From the NCBI GenBank assembly GCA_964459305.1, contig CAYWNA010000009.1, positions 57,742-121,741 of the forward strand: a DNA stretch of 64,000 nucleotides, in the 5' to 3' direction. Both the position numbers and the translations under genes were made by a program. The stretch is from CAYWNA01 sp964459305 (GTDB lineage: Bacteria; Planctomycetota; Planctomycetia; Pirellulales; Pirellulaceae). This document shows, in pieces, positions 10,400-20,141 of the stretch (within the stretch, counting starts at the first letter, position 1; each line of letters begins with the position of its first letter). A model generated the notes under the pieces. It ran no database searches. It was not told where the DNA came from and saw only the letters and a list, made by a program, of their open reading frames with translations.

Positions 10400-12469
10400 A
10401 TGCATGTGAGCGGACTCAGTCGAACATTTGGCAAAAAGACCTTCCTGTACGCAGCTCTTGCTATGGGATTCTTGGTCAATGGCGTTTCAATGACGGAGGC
10501 CTGGGCGATTGAGTTCCCTGGACCAAGCCCCGGCCCTGCGAGGGCGAGTCTCGATGCCGAACATCTCGTTCTGCGGAACGCCGTCATCTCGGCGACTTGG
10601 AGATTGGATGCCGACCAGTTTCGACTGGCGGAGGCGGCAGACCGGATATCGGGCGCCACGGTTCGGCCTCGTCGTAAACACGACATGTTTGTTGTAACGC
10701 TTGCGGACGGCTGTTCGCTCAGGGCTTCGGAATGCCAACGAGTGGGCAAGCCGTCATTGGAACGCATAGAACCCAGACCCGATGCCGTGCGGCGGTCCAA
10801 CCGGGCTGCCGGCTGGCAGGCTCGCGTGGCATTGGTTTCAAAAGATGGTCGGATCAGTTTCGTCTGGCATGCGATCCTTCGCGATGGGTCTAACTACGTC
10901 CGGCAGGAATTGACACTCACCGCCAAGTCACAGGACGTTCCGGTCAAAGAAGTGTCGCTGATTGAGATAGATGTGCCCGACGCCCGTGTCGTTGGCAGCG
11001 TAGACGGATCGCCGGTGGTTGCCGGCAACTGCTTTTTCGCTTGCGAGCATCCCATGGCCAACAATCGGGTCGAGGAGGACACGATCATTTGCAGCATGCC
11101 CCGCTTTCGGCCTCTGCGAGTGGGGCAGTCGATGACTGTCCCGTCGGTTGCCGGTGTGGTGCCAACTGGACAACTTCGACGTGCTTTTCTGTACTACGTC
11201 GATCGCGAACGGGTACGTCCGTACAGTCCATTTTTCTACTACATTTCATGGTTCGACATCGCCGCTCAGGACCGGAAGATGAACGAACAACTGTGCCTTG
11301 ACCGAATCGAAGCCTTCGGCACAGAGTTGGTTCGAAAACGCGGCGCGAAGCTCAATGCGTTCGTCTTCGACGATGGCTGGGACGACAACACCACGCTGTG
11401 GGGTTTTCATTCGGGATTTCCTAGCGGATTCACGCCGCTAGAATCGGCAGCAGCAGAGTACGATGCGGTTCTCGGTACCTGGATCTCACCATGGGGCGGC
11501 TACAGTCGAGCGAAAGCGGAACGACTCGAATATGGCAAGACGCAAGGCTACGAGACAAATCGTCACGGCTTCACGCTGGCCGGGCCGAAGTACTACCAGA
11601 GATTCTGCAAGGTCTGTACGGAGATGATCGAGCGGTACGATGTGGGATACTTCAAATTCGACGGCGTTGGGCCGGGTGATGTTTCGAGCGGAGCCGGCTC
11701 TGAATATGGCCCCGGCATCGAGGCCCTACTGCAACTTACCGATGATTTGCGCGAGATCCGTCCGGACTTGTTCGTAAACACAACCGTAGGAACGTGGCCG
11801 TCGCCGTTTTGGCTTTGGCACAGCGATTCGATCTGGCGCAGCGGCCGAGATGTGGGGTATCAAGGCGTCGGTACCTCGCGGCAAAAATGGCTCACCTACC
11901 GGGACGGAGTTGGCTACAAGCTTCGCACGCAGCGCGGGCCGCTGTATCCGCTGAACTCGCTGAAGTTCCAAAGCGTCATGTGTGCACCTTTGAGCCTGGC
12001 AGCAGATCTGTCCAATGACCCAAAAGATCTGCTCGACGACATTCGCATGGCCGCCGCGTCTGGTACGCAAATGCAGGAGTTCTTCGTCACCCCAACGATG
12101 TTGACGCCCGACTTATGGGACGCTGTAGCCGAGACGATCGGGTGGATGCGTCGCAATGCCGACGTGTTGGTCGATACGCACGGCATCGGTGGCGACCCCG
12201 CCAAGGGTGAAGTCTACGGCTATGCATCATGGTCGCCACGCAAAGGGATCGTCGTCCTGCGCAATCCCACCGACAAACCAGCTCAATTCGATCTGGTTGC
12301 TGGGGCCGCCTTCGAATTGCCCGAAGGCGCACCAAAGCGATACACAATACGAAGCCCATGGAAGGATGCGGACGGTGGTACACCGAGCACATTGCTCGCC
12401 AGCAAACCACACAGCCTGCACTTGGCGCCTTTCGAGCTCAAAGTGTTGGAGGCGATACCATCCGAGTAG
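10400..12469 (+). CDS. Secreted GH36/GH27-like glycosidase (alpha-galactosidase-type barrel)
   Basis: A 689-residue exported protein. The N-terminal hydrophobic stretch (FLYAALAMGFLVNGVSM) is a signal peptide. A beta-sandwich region is followed by a TIM barrel with FVFDDGWDD near residue 323 and VGYFKFDGVG near 417-424. The KxD pattern of the latter matches the nucleophile strand of GH27/GH36/GH31-like alpha-glycosidases. Further barrel motifs are GTWISPWGGYS and FVNTTVGTWPSPFWLWHSD. The C-terminus is a small beta domain (GIVVLRNPTDKPAQFDL). It starts 27 bases after the radical SAM stop, with GGGAG upstream of ATG 10400, so an operon is likely. Exact substrate unknown; alpha-galactoside is an inference. 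Confidence 0.75.
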   Translation: MHVSGLSRTFGKKTFLYAALAMGFLVNGVSMTEAWAIEFPGPSPGPARASLDAEHLVLRNAVISATWRLDADQFRLAEAADRISGATVRPRRKHDMFVVTLADGCSLRASECQRVGKPSLERIEPRPDAVRRSNRAAGWQARVALVSKDGRISFVWHAILRDGSNYVRQELTLTAKSQDVPVKEVSLIEIDVPDARVVGSVDGSPVVAGNCFFACEHPMANNRVEEDTIICSMPRFRPLRVGQSMTVPSVAGVVPTGQLRRAFLYYVDRERVRPYSPFFYYISWFDIAAQDRKMNEQLCLDRIEAFGTELVRKRGAKLNAFVFDDGWDDNTTLWGFHSGFPSGFTPLESAAAEYDAVLGTWISPWGGYSRAKAERLEYGKTQGYETNRHGFTLAGPKYYQRFCKVCTEMIERYDVGYFKFDGVGPGDVSSGAGSEYGPGIEALLQLTDDLREIRPDLFVNTTVGTWPSPFWLWHSDSIWRSGRDVGYQGVGTSRQKWLTYRDGVGYKLRTQRGPLYPLNSLKFQSVMCAPLSLAADLSNDPKDLLDDIRMAAASGTQMQEFFVTPTMLTPDLWDAVAETIGWMRRNADVLVDTHGIGGDPAKGEVYGYASWSPRKGIVVLRNPTDKPAQFDLVAGAAFELPEGAPKRYTIRSPWKDADGGTPSTLLASKPHSLHLAPFELKVLEAIPSE

Positions 12470-12656
12470 TTTTGCTTCCGAACATGGTCGCGCGTCCCTT
12501 TGGCGTTCGGCCAATTCCTCTTTCGAATTCGTTCGGGATTGCGTTTTCAGTATCGAGCCTTTGTCGCTATACTGTAATCAGGTGTGCCGCACACCGAGCC
12601 TGGATTCAGACGCGATCGCAGAATCCGCGCTTCCTGCATGACGGAGTTGTTTATTG

Positions 12657-13274
12657 ATGACTGTCTCTACAAGCCCACCACTCGCCCCGGGTCGTTTTGC
12701 CGTCCCACCAGAGCCTGTCATGCCGTTGACGGTCGAGCAATACCATGAGATGGCCCGCGCCGGGATTCTTCTTGACGGCGACCCAATCGAACTCCTTGAA
12801 GGCTGGCTGGTGAGAAAGATGACAAAAGACCCACCTCACACGTTGAGTGTCGGCTGCACATTCGATTCTCTGGGTCAACTCACTGGATCCGACTGGCACG
12901 TGAGGATTGAGGGACCAATCACGACTGGCGACAGTGAGCCAGAACCGGATGTTTCGGTGATCCGAGGCCGGCGGCGAGATTTCGCGGATCGTCATCCCGG
13001 TCCGGATGAAGTGGGCTTGCTTGTCGAAATCGCTGACACGTCGCTTGATCGCGATCGTGGCTGGAAGAAGCGAATCTACGCCGCGGCGCGAATCCCCGTT
13101 TACTGGATTGTGAATCTGAGCGACCGCCAAGTCGAAGTCTTCACGCAGCCTACGGGGTCCGGTGAGCAGGCGGACTTCGCTTCGCGGCAAGTGTATCAGG
13201 CACAAGGCACGATTCCTGTGGTGCTGTACGGCAAAGAGCTTGGGCAAATCGCCGTCGCCGACTTGCTTCCGTGA
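12657..13274 (+). CDS. Uma2 family PD-(D/E)XK endonuclease-like protein
   Basis: A 205-residue protein of the Uma2 (DUF820) family, a PD-(D/E)XK fold expanded in cyanobacteria and planctomycetes with poorly known function. Visible core: EQYHEMARAGILLDGDPIELLEG at the N-terminus, EPDVSVIRG (the D of the motif), and GLLVEIADTSLDRDRGWKKR followed by IYAAARIPVYWIVNLSDRQVE, giving the E and K positions. ATG 12657 is preceded by CGGAG at a good distance; a TTG one codon earlier is less likely. It converges with the next gene, only 24 bases away. Confidence 0.9.
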   Translation: MTVSTSPPLAPGRFAVPPEPVMPLTVEQYHEMARAGILLDGDPIELLEGWLVRKMTKDPPHTLSVGCTFDSLGQLTGSDWHVRIEGPITTGDSEPEPDVSVIRGRRRDFADRHPGPDEVGLLVEIADTSLDRDRGWKKRIYAAARIPVYWIVNLSDRQVEVFTQPTGSGEQADFASRQVYQAQGTIPVVLYGKELGQIAVADLLP

Positions 13275-13298
13275 GTGCCGATTGACTGATCTTGTCGA

Positions 13299-15344
13299 CT
13301 ACTCGGAAGACGCACCCGTTTGCACAAGCAGAACGGCCTGCCGACCGGCTAGTTTCAATGAAATGTGGCCAGCTTCGTCCTTCTCACATCGCACGATGGC
13401 ACCAGTGGATGGGTCCATTGTGTGCCAAATTCCCGATGTCTGGCCTGTCAAGTGTCCGTCGTAGGCTTGGCGGCCAACGTTGACCGCCAGCAGGATTTGG
13501 CGGCCATCGCGGATGAATTGACCGAGTGCGATCCGCTCCGAAACTGGCGCAATCCGGAACTCCGGCTGCAATTGTTCGAGCAAAGACTGCTGAGCCTCTG
13601 ATCGGTCGGCGATGATGCGGCCACCGTGGCGGCAAAACGCGTCAGCGACGGCTCTGGCCGGCGGCGGCAATTCGCTACCCTCGGGCAAGATGAGCGCCTT
13701 GTAACGCTGGTCGTGGATCACCAAAGTGCCGTTGGGTTTGGCGGTCGCGCCCGCCAAATGTTCATGGTCAATCAGGCTGAATGGGATCTGCCTACGCTGG
13801 AGCCGTCGGCCAGTCCGCATGAAAGATGCGACAATGCGTTTGGCCCGCGGCGATTGCGACTCCAGTGTCAAACGCTCGGCCACAGGCAGATACTCGGACC
13901 AGAGATCGTAGATCGGATAATACAGCAGGACTTGTGGCGCCGGCCGGGCCGGTTTGAGGACGGCGTTTAGACGGCCAACATAGTCACAGTACGCTCGGTA
14001 AGTCTCGGCCGATCGGTCGTTCAATCCGTAGTACAGCGCGAAGTCAGTGACGTCCCATGAGGCTTGCCAAGCCGCAGTGGCCTGCATGTCCGCCAATTCA
14101 GCCGGTCCCGCTCCGCCCATCTTCTGACTAAAGTCGCTAACCTCGGTCATGACTCGACGGCGGCCAGTCAGCCGTGCCGCCGAAGCAGGCAGACCGGCCG
14201 TCATCCAGCCATTGTGGATCACGGCTTCGGGATTGGACGACAGCATGTCCAATCCCGGAATGTCCATCTTCGACAGCGCTTTCAGGCCATTACCCTCCAA
14301 GGGCACGTGGTGAAGCAGCATTTCTTCCCACAGGGTGTGACCCGACGATGCGATGCCGTGGCCGTCGCACCACGTCTGAAGTGCTCCGAAGTAGCGTTCG
14401 GTGATCAGATCGGCGATCAGCGCCCAGAACTGCCCTCGCACGTTGCGGTCTTCCGCCGTGCTTCCCGAAAAGAGGCTTCGTCGGCATGGCAGTAAGTCTT
14501 CGCCGTACCGCTGTACATACCGATCGGGCAGGTCATAGGTCCAGGGGACGCGCGGCAGCAGCCGGACCGTCGGATCTACCGGATCCACAACGGGAACGCG
14601 CTGGCGCGCTTCTTCCGGAATCTGCCCGATGTTAACCGCGATCAATGACGGTTCGTCGGTGAACATCGCCTGAATGGTCTTGCCGAAATATGGCTCCAAC
14701 CGCTTCCAATAGGCGTCGTGTGTCTTGGCGATGAAACAGTGTACCGCTCGATCGTCGATCAAGTTGGCGTAGCGACGCGCGGCGTAGTAGTTGTTGCTCG
14801 CATGCGTAAACTCGTAAGATGGCCGGACGACAAAGGGCTCGTCCTGCGTCGGATCATATGCCAATTCCGCCGCCTCAAACTGTCGATTGCCCTCCAACAC
14901 CAAACCGCCCGCTGCACCGCTGGGATACCCTTGTTCGTCGTACAGCCACACCACCATGCCCAGCTCGGCGCACTGCTCGACACCGGCAACCAGGGTCTTC
15001 CAGTGCTTCTCGGATCGCATGTACTCCTGGAACGCAACGTTGCACACCACGCCACCGAGCCCGCGATCCGAGTAGAAGCGCATTCCCTTTGGTTTAGCAC
15101 CCTTAGGTTTCGTCCCGTGGAGCATTTGCTCGATACCTTCCGGCATCGCGTGACGTGGATCGATCCCGTGCACGATTTGCAGCGGTCGGTCACAGTTCGG
15201 TGGTTCGTTCCATCGGACCAGCCAGCTTTCGGGCATGCCCGTCCGTGCCTCAGCGTCATCACCCTTGGGATGTCCGTCTGCAAGTGCCACCGCGTCCACC
15301 CACAGCGCGGCCGTCATCAAGAAAATACAGGTGTTCCAGTACAT
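13299..15344 (-). CDS. Secreted GH106-like alpha-L-rhamnosidase family protein
   Basis: GH106 enzymes release terminal rhamnose from plant and algal glycans. This 681-residue exported protein starts MYWNTCIFLMTAALWVDAVA (signal peptide). It shows family-typical segments: GLGGVVCNVAFQEYMRSEKHW, CAELGMVVWLYDEQGYPSGA, IQAMFTDEPSLI and FYLGLNDR-like ALYYGLNDRSAETYRAYCDY. The C-terminal half has a Rossmann-like region (PQVLLYYPIYDLWSEYLP, RYKALILPEGSELPPPA). GH106 proteins are often longer with extra beta domains, so this may be a short relative or have a different specificity. ATG 15344 follows a GGGGGC; an earlier TTG at 15359 is less likely. It is convergent with the Uma2 gene. Confidence 0.72.
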   Translation of the reverse strand: MYWNTCIFLMTAALWVDAVALADGHPKGDDAEARTGMPESWLVRWNEPPNCDRPLQIVHGIDPRHAMPEGIEQMLHGTKPKGAKPKGMRFYSDRGLGGVVCNVAFQEYMRSEKHWKTLVAGVEQCAELGMVVWLYDEQGYPSGAAGGLVLEGNRQFEAAELAYDPTQDEPFVVRPSYEFTHASNNYYAARRYANLIDDRAVHCFIAKTHDAYWKRLEPYFGKTIQAMFTDEPSLIAVNIGQIPEEARQRVPVVDPVDPTVRLLPRVPWTYDLPDRYVQRYGEDLLPCRRSLFSGSTAEDRNVRGQFWALIADLITERYFGALQTWCDGHGIASSGHTLWEEMLLHHVPLEGNGLKALSKMDIPGLDMLSSNPEAVIHNGWMTAGLPASAARLTGRRRVMTEVSDFSQKMGGAGPAELADMQATAAWQASWDVTDFALYYGLNDRSAETYRAYCDYVGRLNAVLKPARPAPQVLLYYPIYDLWSEYLPVAERLTLESQSPRAKRIVASFMRTGRRLQRRQIPFSLIDHEHLAGATAKPNGTLVIHDQRYKALILPEGSELPPPARAVADAFCRHGGRIIADRSEAQQSLLEQLQPEFRIAPVSERIALGQFIRDGRQILLAVNVGRQAYDGHLTGQTSGIWHTMDPSTGAIVRCEKDEAGHISLKLAGRQAVLLVQTGASSE

Positions 15345-15495
15345 CGCAGCCCCCGTCAATAACCGTCATCGAGCTGGAAACGTATAGCCTGGTCCGAATC
15401 TCCAGGGCGAATTCCCTAGCCAGTATCTTCCTTTCGCCTTGCGTCTGTGTCCAGTCTGCTGGACTAGTTCCAGCAGACCCTTCATAATCCGCTTC

Positions 15496-16896
15496 ATGCG
15501 CGACTATCATCGAGAAAACCTGTCTCACGACCCGATCCATGGGTATATCCCGTTTACATCGGACGCCGATCTGCAGGGCGACGAAACGTGTGAGCGGCAG
15601 ATCATCGACCATCCGTGGGTACAGCGTTTGCGGCATATCCACCAATTGCAGACGGCCTGGTGGGTCTATCCAACCGCGGAACATACTCGATTTCAACATG
15701 TGATCGGCGCCATGCACTTGGCCAGCCGGGCGGTATCGACGTTGTATGACAGCCTGCGCGAAGTCTGTCCCGATACGCCCAGCCGCGGATACGTGGAAAC
15801 GCTGCTGCGCATGGCCGGCTTGTTGCACGACGTGGGGCATGGCCCGTTCGGGCATTTCTTCGACCAGCATTTCTTGCGGGGCTTTGGCGAGACGCACGAG
15901 ACCTTAGGGGCCAAGATCATTCGTAACGATCTTGGCGATCTGCTAAGAGGCTTGCGGCGCAATCCGAATAGCGAATTGCACGCCGACGAACGGCTCGACC
16001 CCGATCAAGTCGCATGGCTGATCATGCGGCCCAAGGGAAAGGAAGAGACCGAGCGCCCCCGATGGCTGGTGTTCTTGCGCAGCCTGCTCAGCGGCATCTA
16101 CACGATCGACAACACGGACTTTGTGCTCCGCGACGCCTATATGTCAGGGTACAGCCAGCGTTCTTTCGATTTGGACCGTTTGTTGCACTACAGCTTTTTC
16201 AGCTCATCAGGATTGACCATCCACGATCGTGGCATCGACGCGTTGTTGCGGTTCATGATGGCGCGTGCCGAGTTGTTCCGTTCGGTCTATTTTCATCGGA
16301 CGGTACGGGCAATCGACTTGACACTGGCGGACCTTTTCGCACAGAGCAAACAGCACCTGTTCAGCGGCAATCCCGCCGACAACCTGACGCAGTACATGAA
16401 TTTCACGGAATCGTCGTTGCTGGTCGACGTGGCACGCTGGCAATACGACGCGGACGATGAGAAACGGGCGTTGGGAAAAGCCTGGCAGCGTCTTCTGCGG
16501 CGTCAGATTTCTTGGGTCACGGTCTGCCAACGCAGCTTGGTCTTTGCCGAAGACGACGCGGAGCGGAGCAGCATCTTCAGCGATCCGGAGTTTGTGGAAC
16601 GAAAGATCCGTCAAAACCTGCCTGACGATTTGACCGATCTGCCGATGCGGATCGACGTGGCGCGGGCCATCTTTCGTCCTCACACCAGCGGTCCGTCGGC
16701 GGGGCAGAATTTCCTGTACGATTCGGCTCGCGGCTGCATCCGTCCGCTGACGGCAAACCAGTTGTTCGAGCGGTCGCCCGTCAGTCAGCGCATTTGCCGC
16801 GTTTATGCCGAATCGCGAGACCACGCCGCCCCGCTGGCCGCCGCACTCGACTCGCTGATCGGCAACGTCGGGGAAGACGATCTGACGAACATGTAG
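15496..16896 (+). CDS. HD domain phosphohydrolase (dNTPase-like)
   Basis: A 466-residue member of the HD superfamily related to dGTP triphosphohydrolases and SAMHD1-like proteins. It opens with HDPIHGYIPF, followed by HPWVQRLRHIHQLQTAWWVYP, then EHTRFQHVIGAMHLA, which gives the first His, and LLHDVGHGPFGHFFDQHF, which gives the HD pair and downstream histidines. These are the metal ligands of dNTPase-type HD domains. ATG 15496 starts the conserved MRDYHREN segment; an in-frame upstream start is not preceded by a ribosome site. It is divergent from the GH106-like gene. Likely nucleotide hydrolysis in the cytoplasm; substrate not known. Confidence 0.85.
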   Translation: MRDYHRENLSHDPIHGYIPFTSDADLQGDETCERQIIDHPWVQRLRHIHQLQTAWWVYPTAEHTRFQHVIGAMHLASRAVSTLYDSLREVCPDTPSRGYVETLLRMAGLLHDVGHGPFGHFFDQHFLRGFGETHETLGAKIIRNDLGDLLRGLRRNPNSELHADERLDPDQVAWLIMRPKGKEETERPRWLVFLRSLLSGIYTIDNTDFVLRDAYMSGYSQRSFDLDRLLHYSFFSSSGLTIHDRGIDALLRFMMARAELFRSVYFHRTVRAIDLTLADLFAQSKQHLFSGNPADNLTQYMNFTESSLLVDVARWQYDADDEKRALGKAWQRLLRRQISWVTVCQRSLVFAEDDAERSSIFSDPEFVERKIRQNLPDDLTDLPMRIDVARAIFRPHTSGPSAGQNFLYDSARGCIRPLTANQLFERSPVSQRICRVYAESRDHAAPLAAALDSLIGNVGEDDLTNM

Positions 16897-16981
16897 GAAC
16901 GCAAGAGCCGGCAAGACAATGCGTTACCAAGCATGATGAGGGCAGGAGCCTGGGAACGAGGGCTGAATCAGCAAGTTATTC

Positions 16982-17112
16982 GAGGGTGTCCGGGAATTGG
17001 GAGGGCGAAGCTCCTGCTGGAGCCGGTTTCCTGGCACCACCACACGGCTCGGCAGGAGCCTCGCCCTCCCGAAAAGCGCGGATTCCAGCGTGTCGAATTC
17101 CCGGATACCCTC
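16982..17112. repeat. 131-bp nested inverted repeat (family D)
   Basis: Two nested arm pairs are visible. The outer pair is 16982-16998 with 17096-17112 (GAGGGTGTCCGGGAATT against its complement, one mismatch). The inner pair is 16999-17017 with 17052-17070 (GGGAGGGCGAAGCTCCTGC, one mismatch). It fills the gap between the HD gene and the sugar kinase gene. A small relative lies at 50905-50946 inside the truncated kinase. MITE-like or REP-like; no coding content. Confidence 0.8.
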
Positions 17113-17239
17113 AGTGATTCTTCGGGCGATCCTGGGGCAGGGCTTGCCCTGACGCGGCACGAATGGAATGATAACGACAAGGGGATCGCCCTCCCATTTA
17201 TGAGAGTCCTGAGGCAGGTCAACGAGGAGAGTGTTACCA

Positions 17240-18328
17240 ATGTTCCTTGGTTTCGGTGAAATCATGGCCCGCGTCACCCCGGAAGGCCACTTGCGCTGGC
17301 GTCAGGCGGTTCCGGGGCGTGCGGATGTCACCTGGGGCGGCGGTGAAGCCAATGTGTGTGCTTCGCTGGCCCTGTTCGGACAGCCTGCACGGTATCTGAC
17401 CGCGCTGCCGCGCCATGCGATCTCGGAGAGCCTGGCTGCTTCGTTGCGTGGGTTGGGTGTGGATGTAAACCATCTGCTCTGGCGCGACGATGGCCGGCTG
17501 GGCATTTACTTCGTCGAAGTCGGAGCGAACCAACGCGGCTCGACAGTGCTGTACGATCGGCAGTATTCTGCTGTCAGTCTGGCCGGGCCGGAGGAATACG
17601 ATTTCGATGCCGCGTTGGAAGGCGTTCATTGGCTGCACGTCACCGGAATTACTCCGTCGATCAGCGAGAATGCCTGTCGCGCAAATTTGGAATTGATCCG
17701 GCGAGCCAAGCAAGCCGGGGCGAGCGTTTCGTGCGATCTCAATTACCGCAAGAAGCTGTGGAACTGGCGTCCGGGCACCGACAAGAAGGTGCTTGCGCGA
17801 GAGTGTATGTCGGAAGTCTTGCCGCATGTGGATCTGGTGATCGGAAACGAGGAAGACGCGGCCGACGTGTTAGGCATTCACGCCGAGGGAACGGATGTGG
17901 AGCAAGGGACCATCGATGCTGCGGCCTACGAACAGGTTGCACGCGAGATTGTCGGCCGTTTCCCCAACGTGTCACGTGTGGCGATCACGCTGCGACAGAG
18001 CATTTCCGCAGACCACAACAACTGGGGCGCCATGCTGTTCGACGTACAGAGGGACCAGGCGTTCCTGGCACCCCTGGGCGAAAACGGCGAGTATTGCCCG
18101 CATGAAATCCGGGATATCGTCGATCGCGTAGGCGGCGGCGATTCCTTTGCCGGGGGCCTGCTGTACGCGTTGAATTCGGATGAGTACAGTCGCCCGGATC
18201 AAGCCATCGGCTTTGCTGTCGCGGCCAGTTGCCTGAAACATTCAGTCAAAGGTGATTTCAACTTTGTGACGGTCAAGGAAGTCGCGGCCCTGGCAGGAGG
18301 CAATGTGACAGGACGGGTGCAAAGATAG
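17240..18328 (+). CDS. kdgK: PfkB family sugar kinase, probably 2-keto-3-deoxygluconate kinase
   Basis: Phosphorylates a sugar or sugar acid, probably KDG to KDPG, feeding uronate carbon into central metabolism. The 362-residue protein has the PfkB N-terminal signature (GFGEIMARVTPEG, then WGGGEANVCASLALFG), the middle CDLNYRKKLW typical of KDG kinases, and the C-terminal DIVDRVGGGDSFAGGLLY, whose Asp in GGGDSF is the catalytic base. ATG 17240 is placed 9 bases after GAGGAGA; GTG 17231 is too close to that site. It is followed by purB 42 bases later. KDG specificity is inferred from similarity and from the uronate-type genes nearby. Confidence 0.85.
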   Translation: MFLGFGEIMARVTPEGHLRWRQAVPGRADVTWGGGEANVCASLALFGQPARYLTALPRHAISESLAASLRGLGVDVNHLLWRDDGRLGIYFVEVGANQRGSTVLYDRQYSAVSLAGPEEYDFDAALEGVHWLHVTGITPSISENACRANLELIRRAKQAGASVSCDLNYRKKLWNWRPGTDKKVLARECMSEVLPHVDLVIGNEEDAADVLGIHAEGTDVEQGTIDAAAYEQVAREIVGRFPNVSRVAITLRQSISADHNNWGAMLFDVQRDQAFLAPLGENGEYCPHEIRDIVDRVGGGDSFAGGLLYALNSDEYSRPDQAIGFAVAASCLKHSVKGDFNFVTVKEVAALAGGNVTGRVQR

Positions 18329-18370
18329 GGCCTTCACGCACAACGAATCGAAGGAGACGACGAACAACTC

Positions 18371-19798
18371 ATGTCACACGATCAATACGAGAATCCGCTG
18401 ATCACGCGTTACGCGTCGAATGAGATGAGCCGCGTGTGGAGTGCGCAGAAGAAATTCAGCACCTGGCGCCGGCTTTGGGTCGCTTTGGCCGAAGCGCAAC
18501 AAGAATTGGGATTGGCCGTCACGGACGAGCAAATCGCTGAACTGAAGGCCCACGTTGACGATATCGACTTCCAGGCGGCGGCGCAGTACGAACGCGAGGT
18601 TCGGCATGACGTGATGGCTCACGTGAATGCCTACAAGGATGTGTGTCCCTCGGCCGGTCCCATCATCCATCTTGGTGCGACCAGCTGTTTCGTGACGGAC
18701 AACACGGATCTGCTGCTGCTGCGCGAGGCACTGCAAATGGTTTGCCGGCGAGTCGCTGCGGTCATTGATCGATTAGCCGAATTTGCTGTGCAATACCGCG
18801 ATCTCGCCTGTTTGGGCTTCACTCACTTGCAGCCTGCCCAGCCCACCACGGTGGGCAAACGGGCCTGTCTGTGGGCCTATGACATGGTGCTAGACCTTCG
18901 TGAATTGGAGCATCGCTTGGCCGAACTGAAAGCGCGCAGCACCAAAGGCACCACGGGAACACAAGCGAGTTTCTTGAAGCTGTTTGACGGCGACCACGAC
19001 AAGGTAAGGCGACTGGAGCAGTTGGTTACCCGCAAGATCGATTTCGACACGATGTACGCAGTCACGGGTCAGACCTACCCGCGCAAAATCGACGCGCAGG
19101 TTCTGGACTCGTTATCCGGTGTAGCGCAGACCGCACACAAAATGGCCACGGACTTGCGCATACTGGCCAGCCAAAAGGAGATCGAAGAACCGTTTGGCAA
19201 GAAGCAGATCGGGTCCTCCGCGATGGCCTACAAGCGGAACCCCATGCGCAGCGAACGGATTTGTTCGCTGGCTCGGTACGCCATCAGCCTGCAGCCAAAC
19301 GCGGCCAACACCTTGGCCACCCAGTGGATGGAACGGACGTTGGACGACAGCGCCAATCGTCGACTCGTGCTGCCGCAAGCATTTCTGGCGGTGGACGCCA
19401 TCCTGATTCTCTGCCAAAACGTCGCATCCGGCCTCGTGGTCTATCCGGAAGTGATTGGCAAGCACCTGCGCGAAGAGCTGCCGTTCATGGCATCCGAGAA
19501 CATACTGATGGAAGCCGTGGCCGGCGGCGGCGACCGGCAAGTGCTGCACGAACGCATCCGCCAGCATAGCCAAGCGGCGGCATCCGTGGTCAAGAACGAA
19601 GGCAAGCCGAACGACCTGATCGAACGGCTTGCCGCAGATGAGGCTTTCGCGAACGTGGACTTCGAAGCGGCCATGGAGCCCACACAGTTCGTCGGCCGGG
19701 CGCCGCAGCAGGTCGACGAATTCATCGACGAAGTGGTGACGCCTATCCGGCAACGATACGGCCAGTCCGACCAACTGCAAGCAGAGGTGAGTGTCTGA
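18371..19798 (+). CDS. purB: Adenylosuccinate lyase
   Basis: Cleaves SAICAR to AICAR and adenylosuccinate to AMP in purine synthesis, releasing fumarate. The 475-residue protein begins YENPLITRYASNEMSRVWS and contains HDVMAHVNAY, IHLGATSCFVTDNTDL, GFTHLQPAQPTTVGKRA (active-site His) and the superfamily signature GSSAMAYKRNPMRSE with its catalytic Ser loop. Length and motifs match the longer PurB type also found in vertebrates. ATG 18371 is preceded by AAGGAGACGA. It follows the sugar kinase by 42 bases; a shared transcript is possible though functions differ. Confidence 0.96.
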   Translation: MSHDQYENPLITRYASNEMSRVWSAQKKFSTWRRLWVALAEAQQELGLAVTDEQIAELKAHVDDIDFQAAAQYEREVRHDVMAHVNAYKDVCPSAGPIIHLGATSCFVTDNTDLLLLREALQMVCRRVAAVIDRLAEFAVQYRDLACLGFTHLQPAQPTTVGKRACLWAYDMVLDLRELEHRLAELKARSTKGTTGTQASFLKLFDGDHDKVRRLEQLVTRKIDFDTMYAVTGQTYPRKIDAQVLDSLSGVAQTAHKMATDLRILASQKEIEEPFGKKQIGSSAMAYKRNPMRSERICSLARYAISLQPNAANTLATQWMERTLDDSANRRLVLPQAFLAVDAILILCQNVASGLVVYPEVIGKHLREELPFMASENILMEAVAGGGDRQVLHERIRQHSQAAASVVKNEGKPNDLIERLAADEAFANVDFEAAMEPTQFVGRAPQQVDEFIDEVVTPIRQRYGQSDQLQAEVSV

Positions 19799-20006
19799 AG
19801 GCAGGTGTGATCGAGGACCGAGTGGTGCAACTGGGTAATTCCACTTCGGGCGGCAGCGAGAAAACCGAACATCCGGTTCATGTGGTGGTTGTGCAGCCCA
19901 TGGACGCTCGCCACGGCCCGTCTGCTAAGTCGGGTGATAGGCAACCGGATCTTCCGATTGTTTGCGACCTGACCTCGCCACGCCTATACTGCGGCCATTG
20001 GTACTT

Positions 20007-20118
20007 AGGCGAGCGGCAGAAATTCGCGTACCCGTGGGATAGGCTTCCAGCCTGTCAGGCCGCATATTTGACAGGCTGGAAGCCTATCCCACGGTAAATT
20101 TTCATCTGCCGCTCGCCT
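20007..20118. repeat. 112-bp palindromic element (family B, copy 1)
   Basis: The core arms 20032-20057 and 20069-20094 are perfect 26-base inverted copies (CCGTGGGATAGGCTTCCAGC...). Outside them, 20007-20020 and 20105-20118 (AGGCGAGCGGCAGA) form a second perfect 14-base pair. The core recurs at 54105-54167. It lies just upstream of the large DNRLRE-type gene, 24 bases before its start. Confidence 0.88.
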
Positions 20119-20141
20119 TATCAGTCGCTGGGAGTCGGAAT

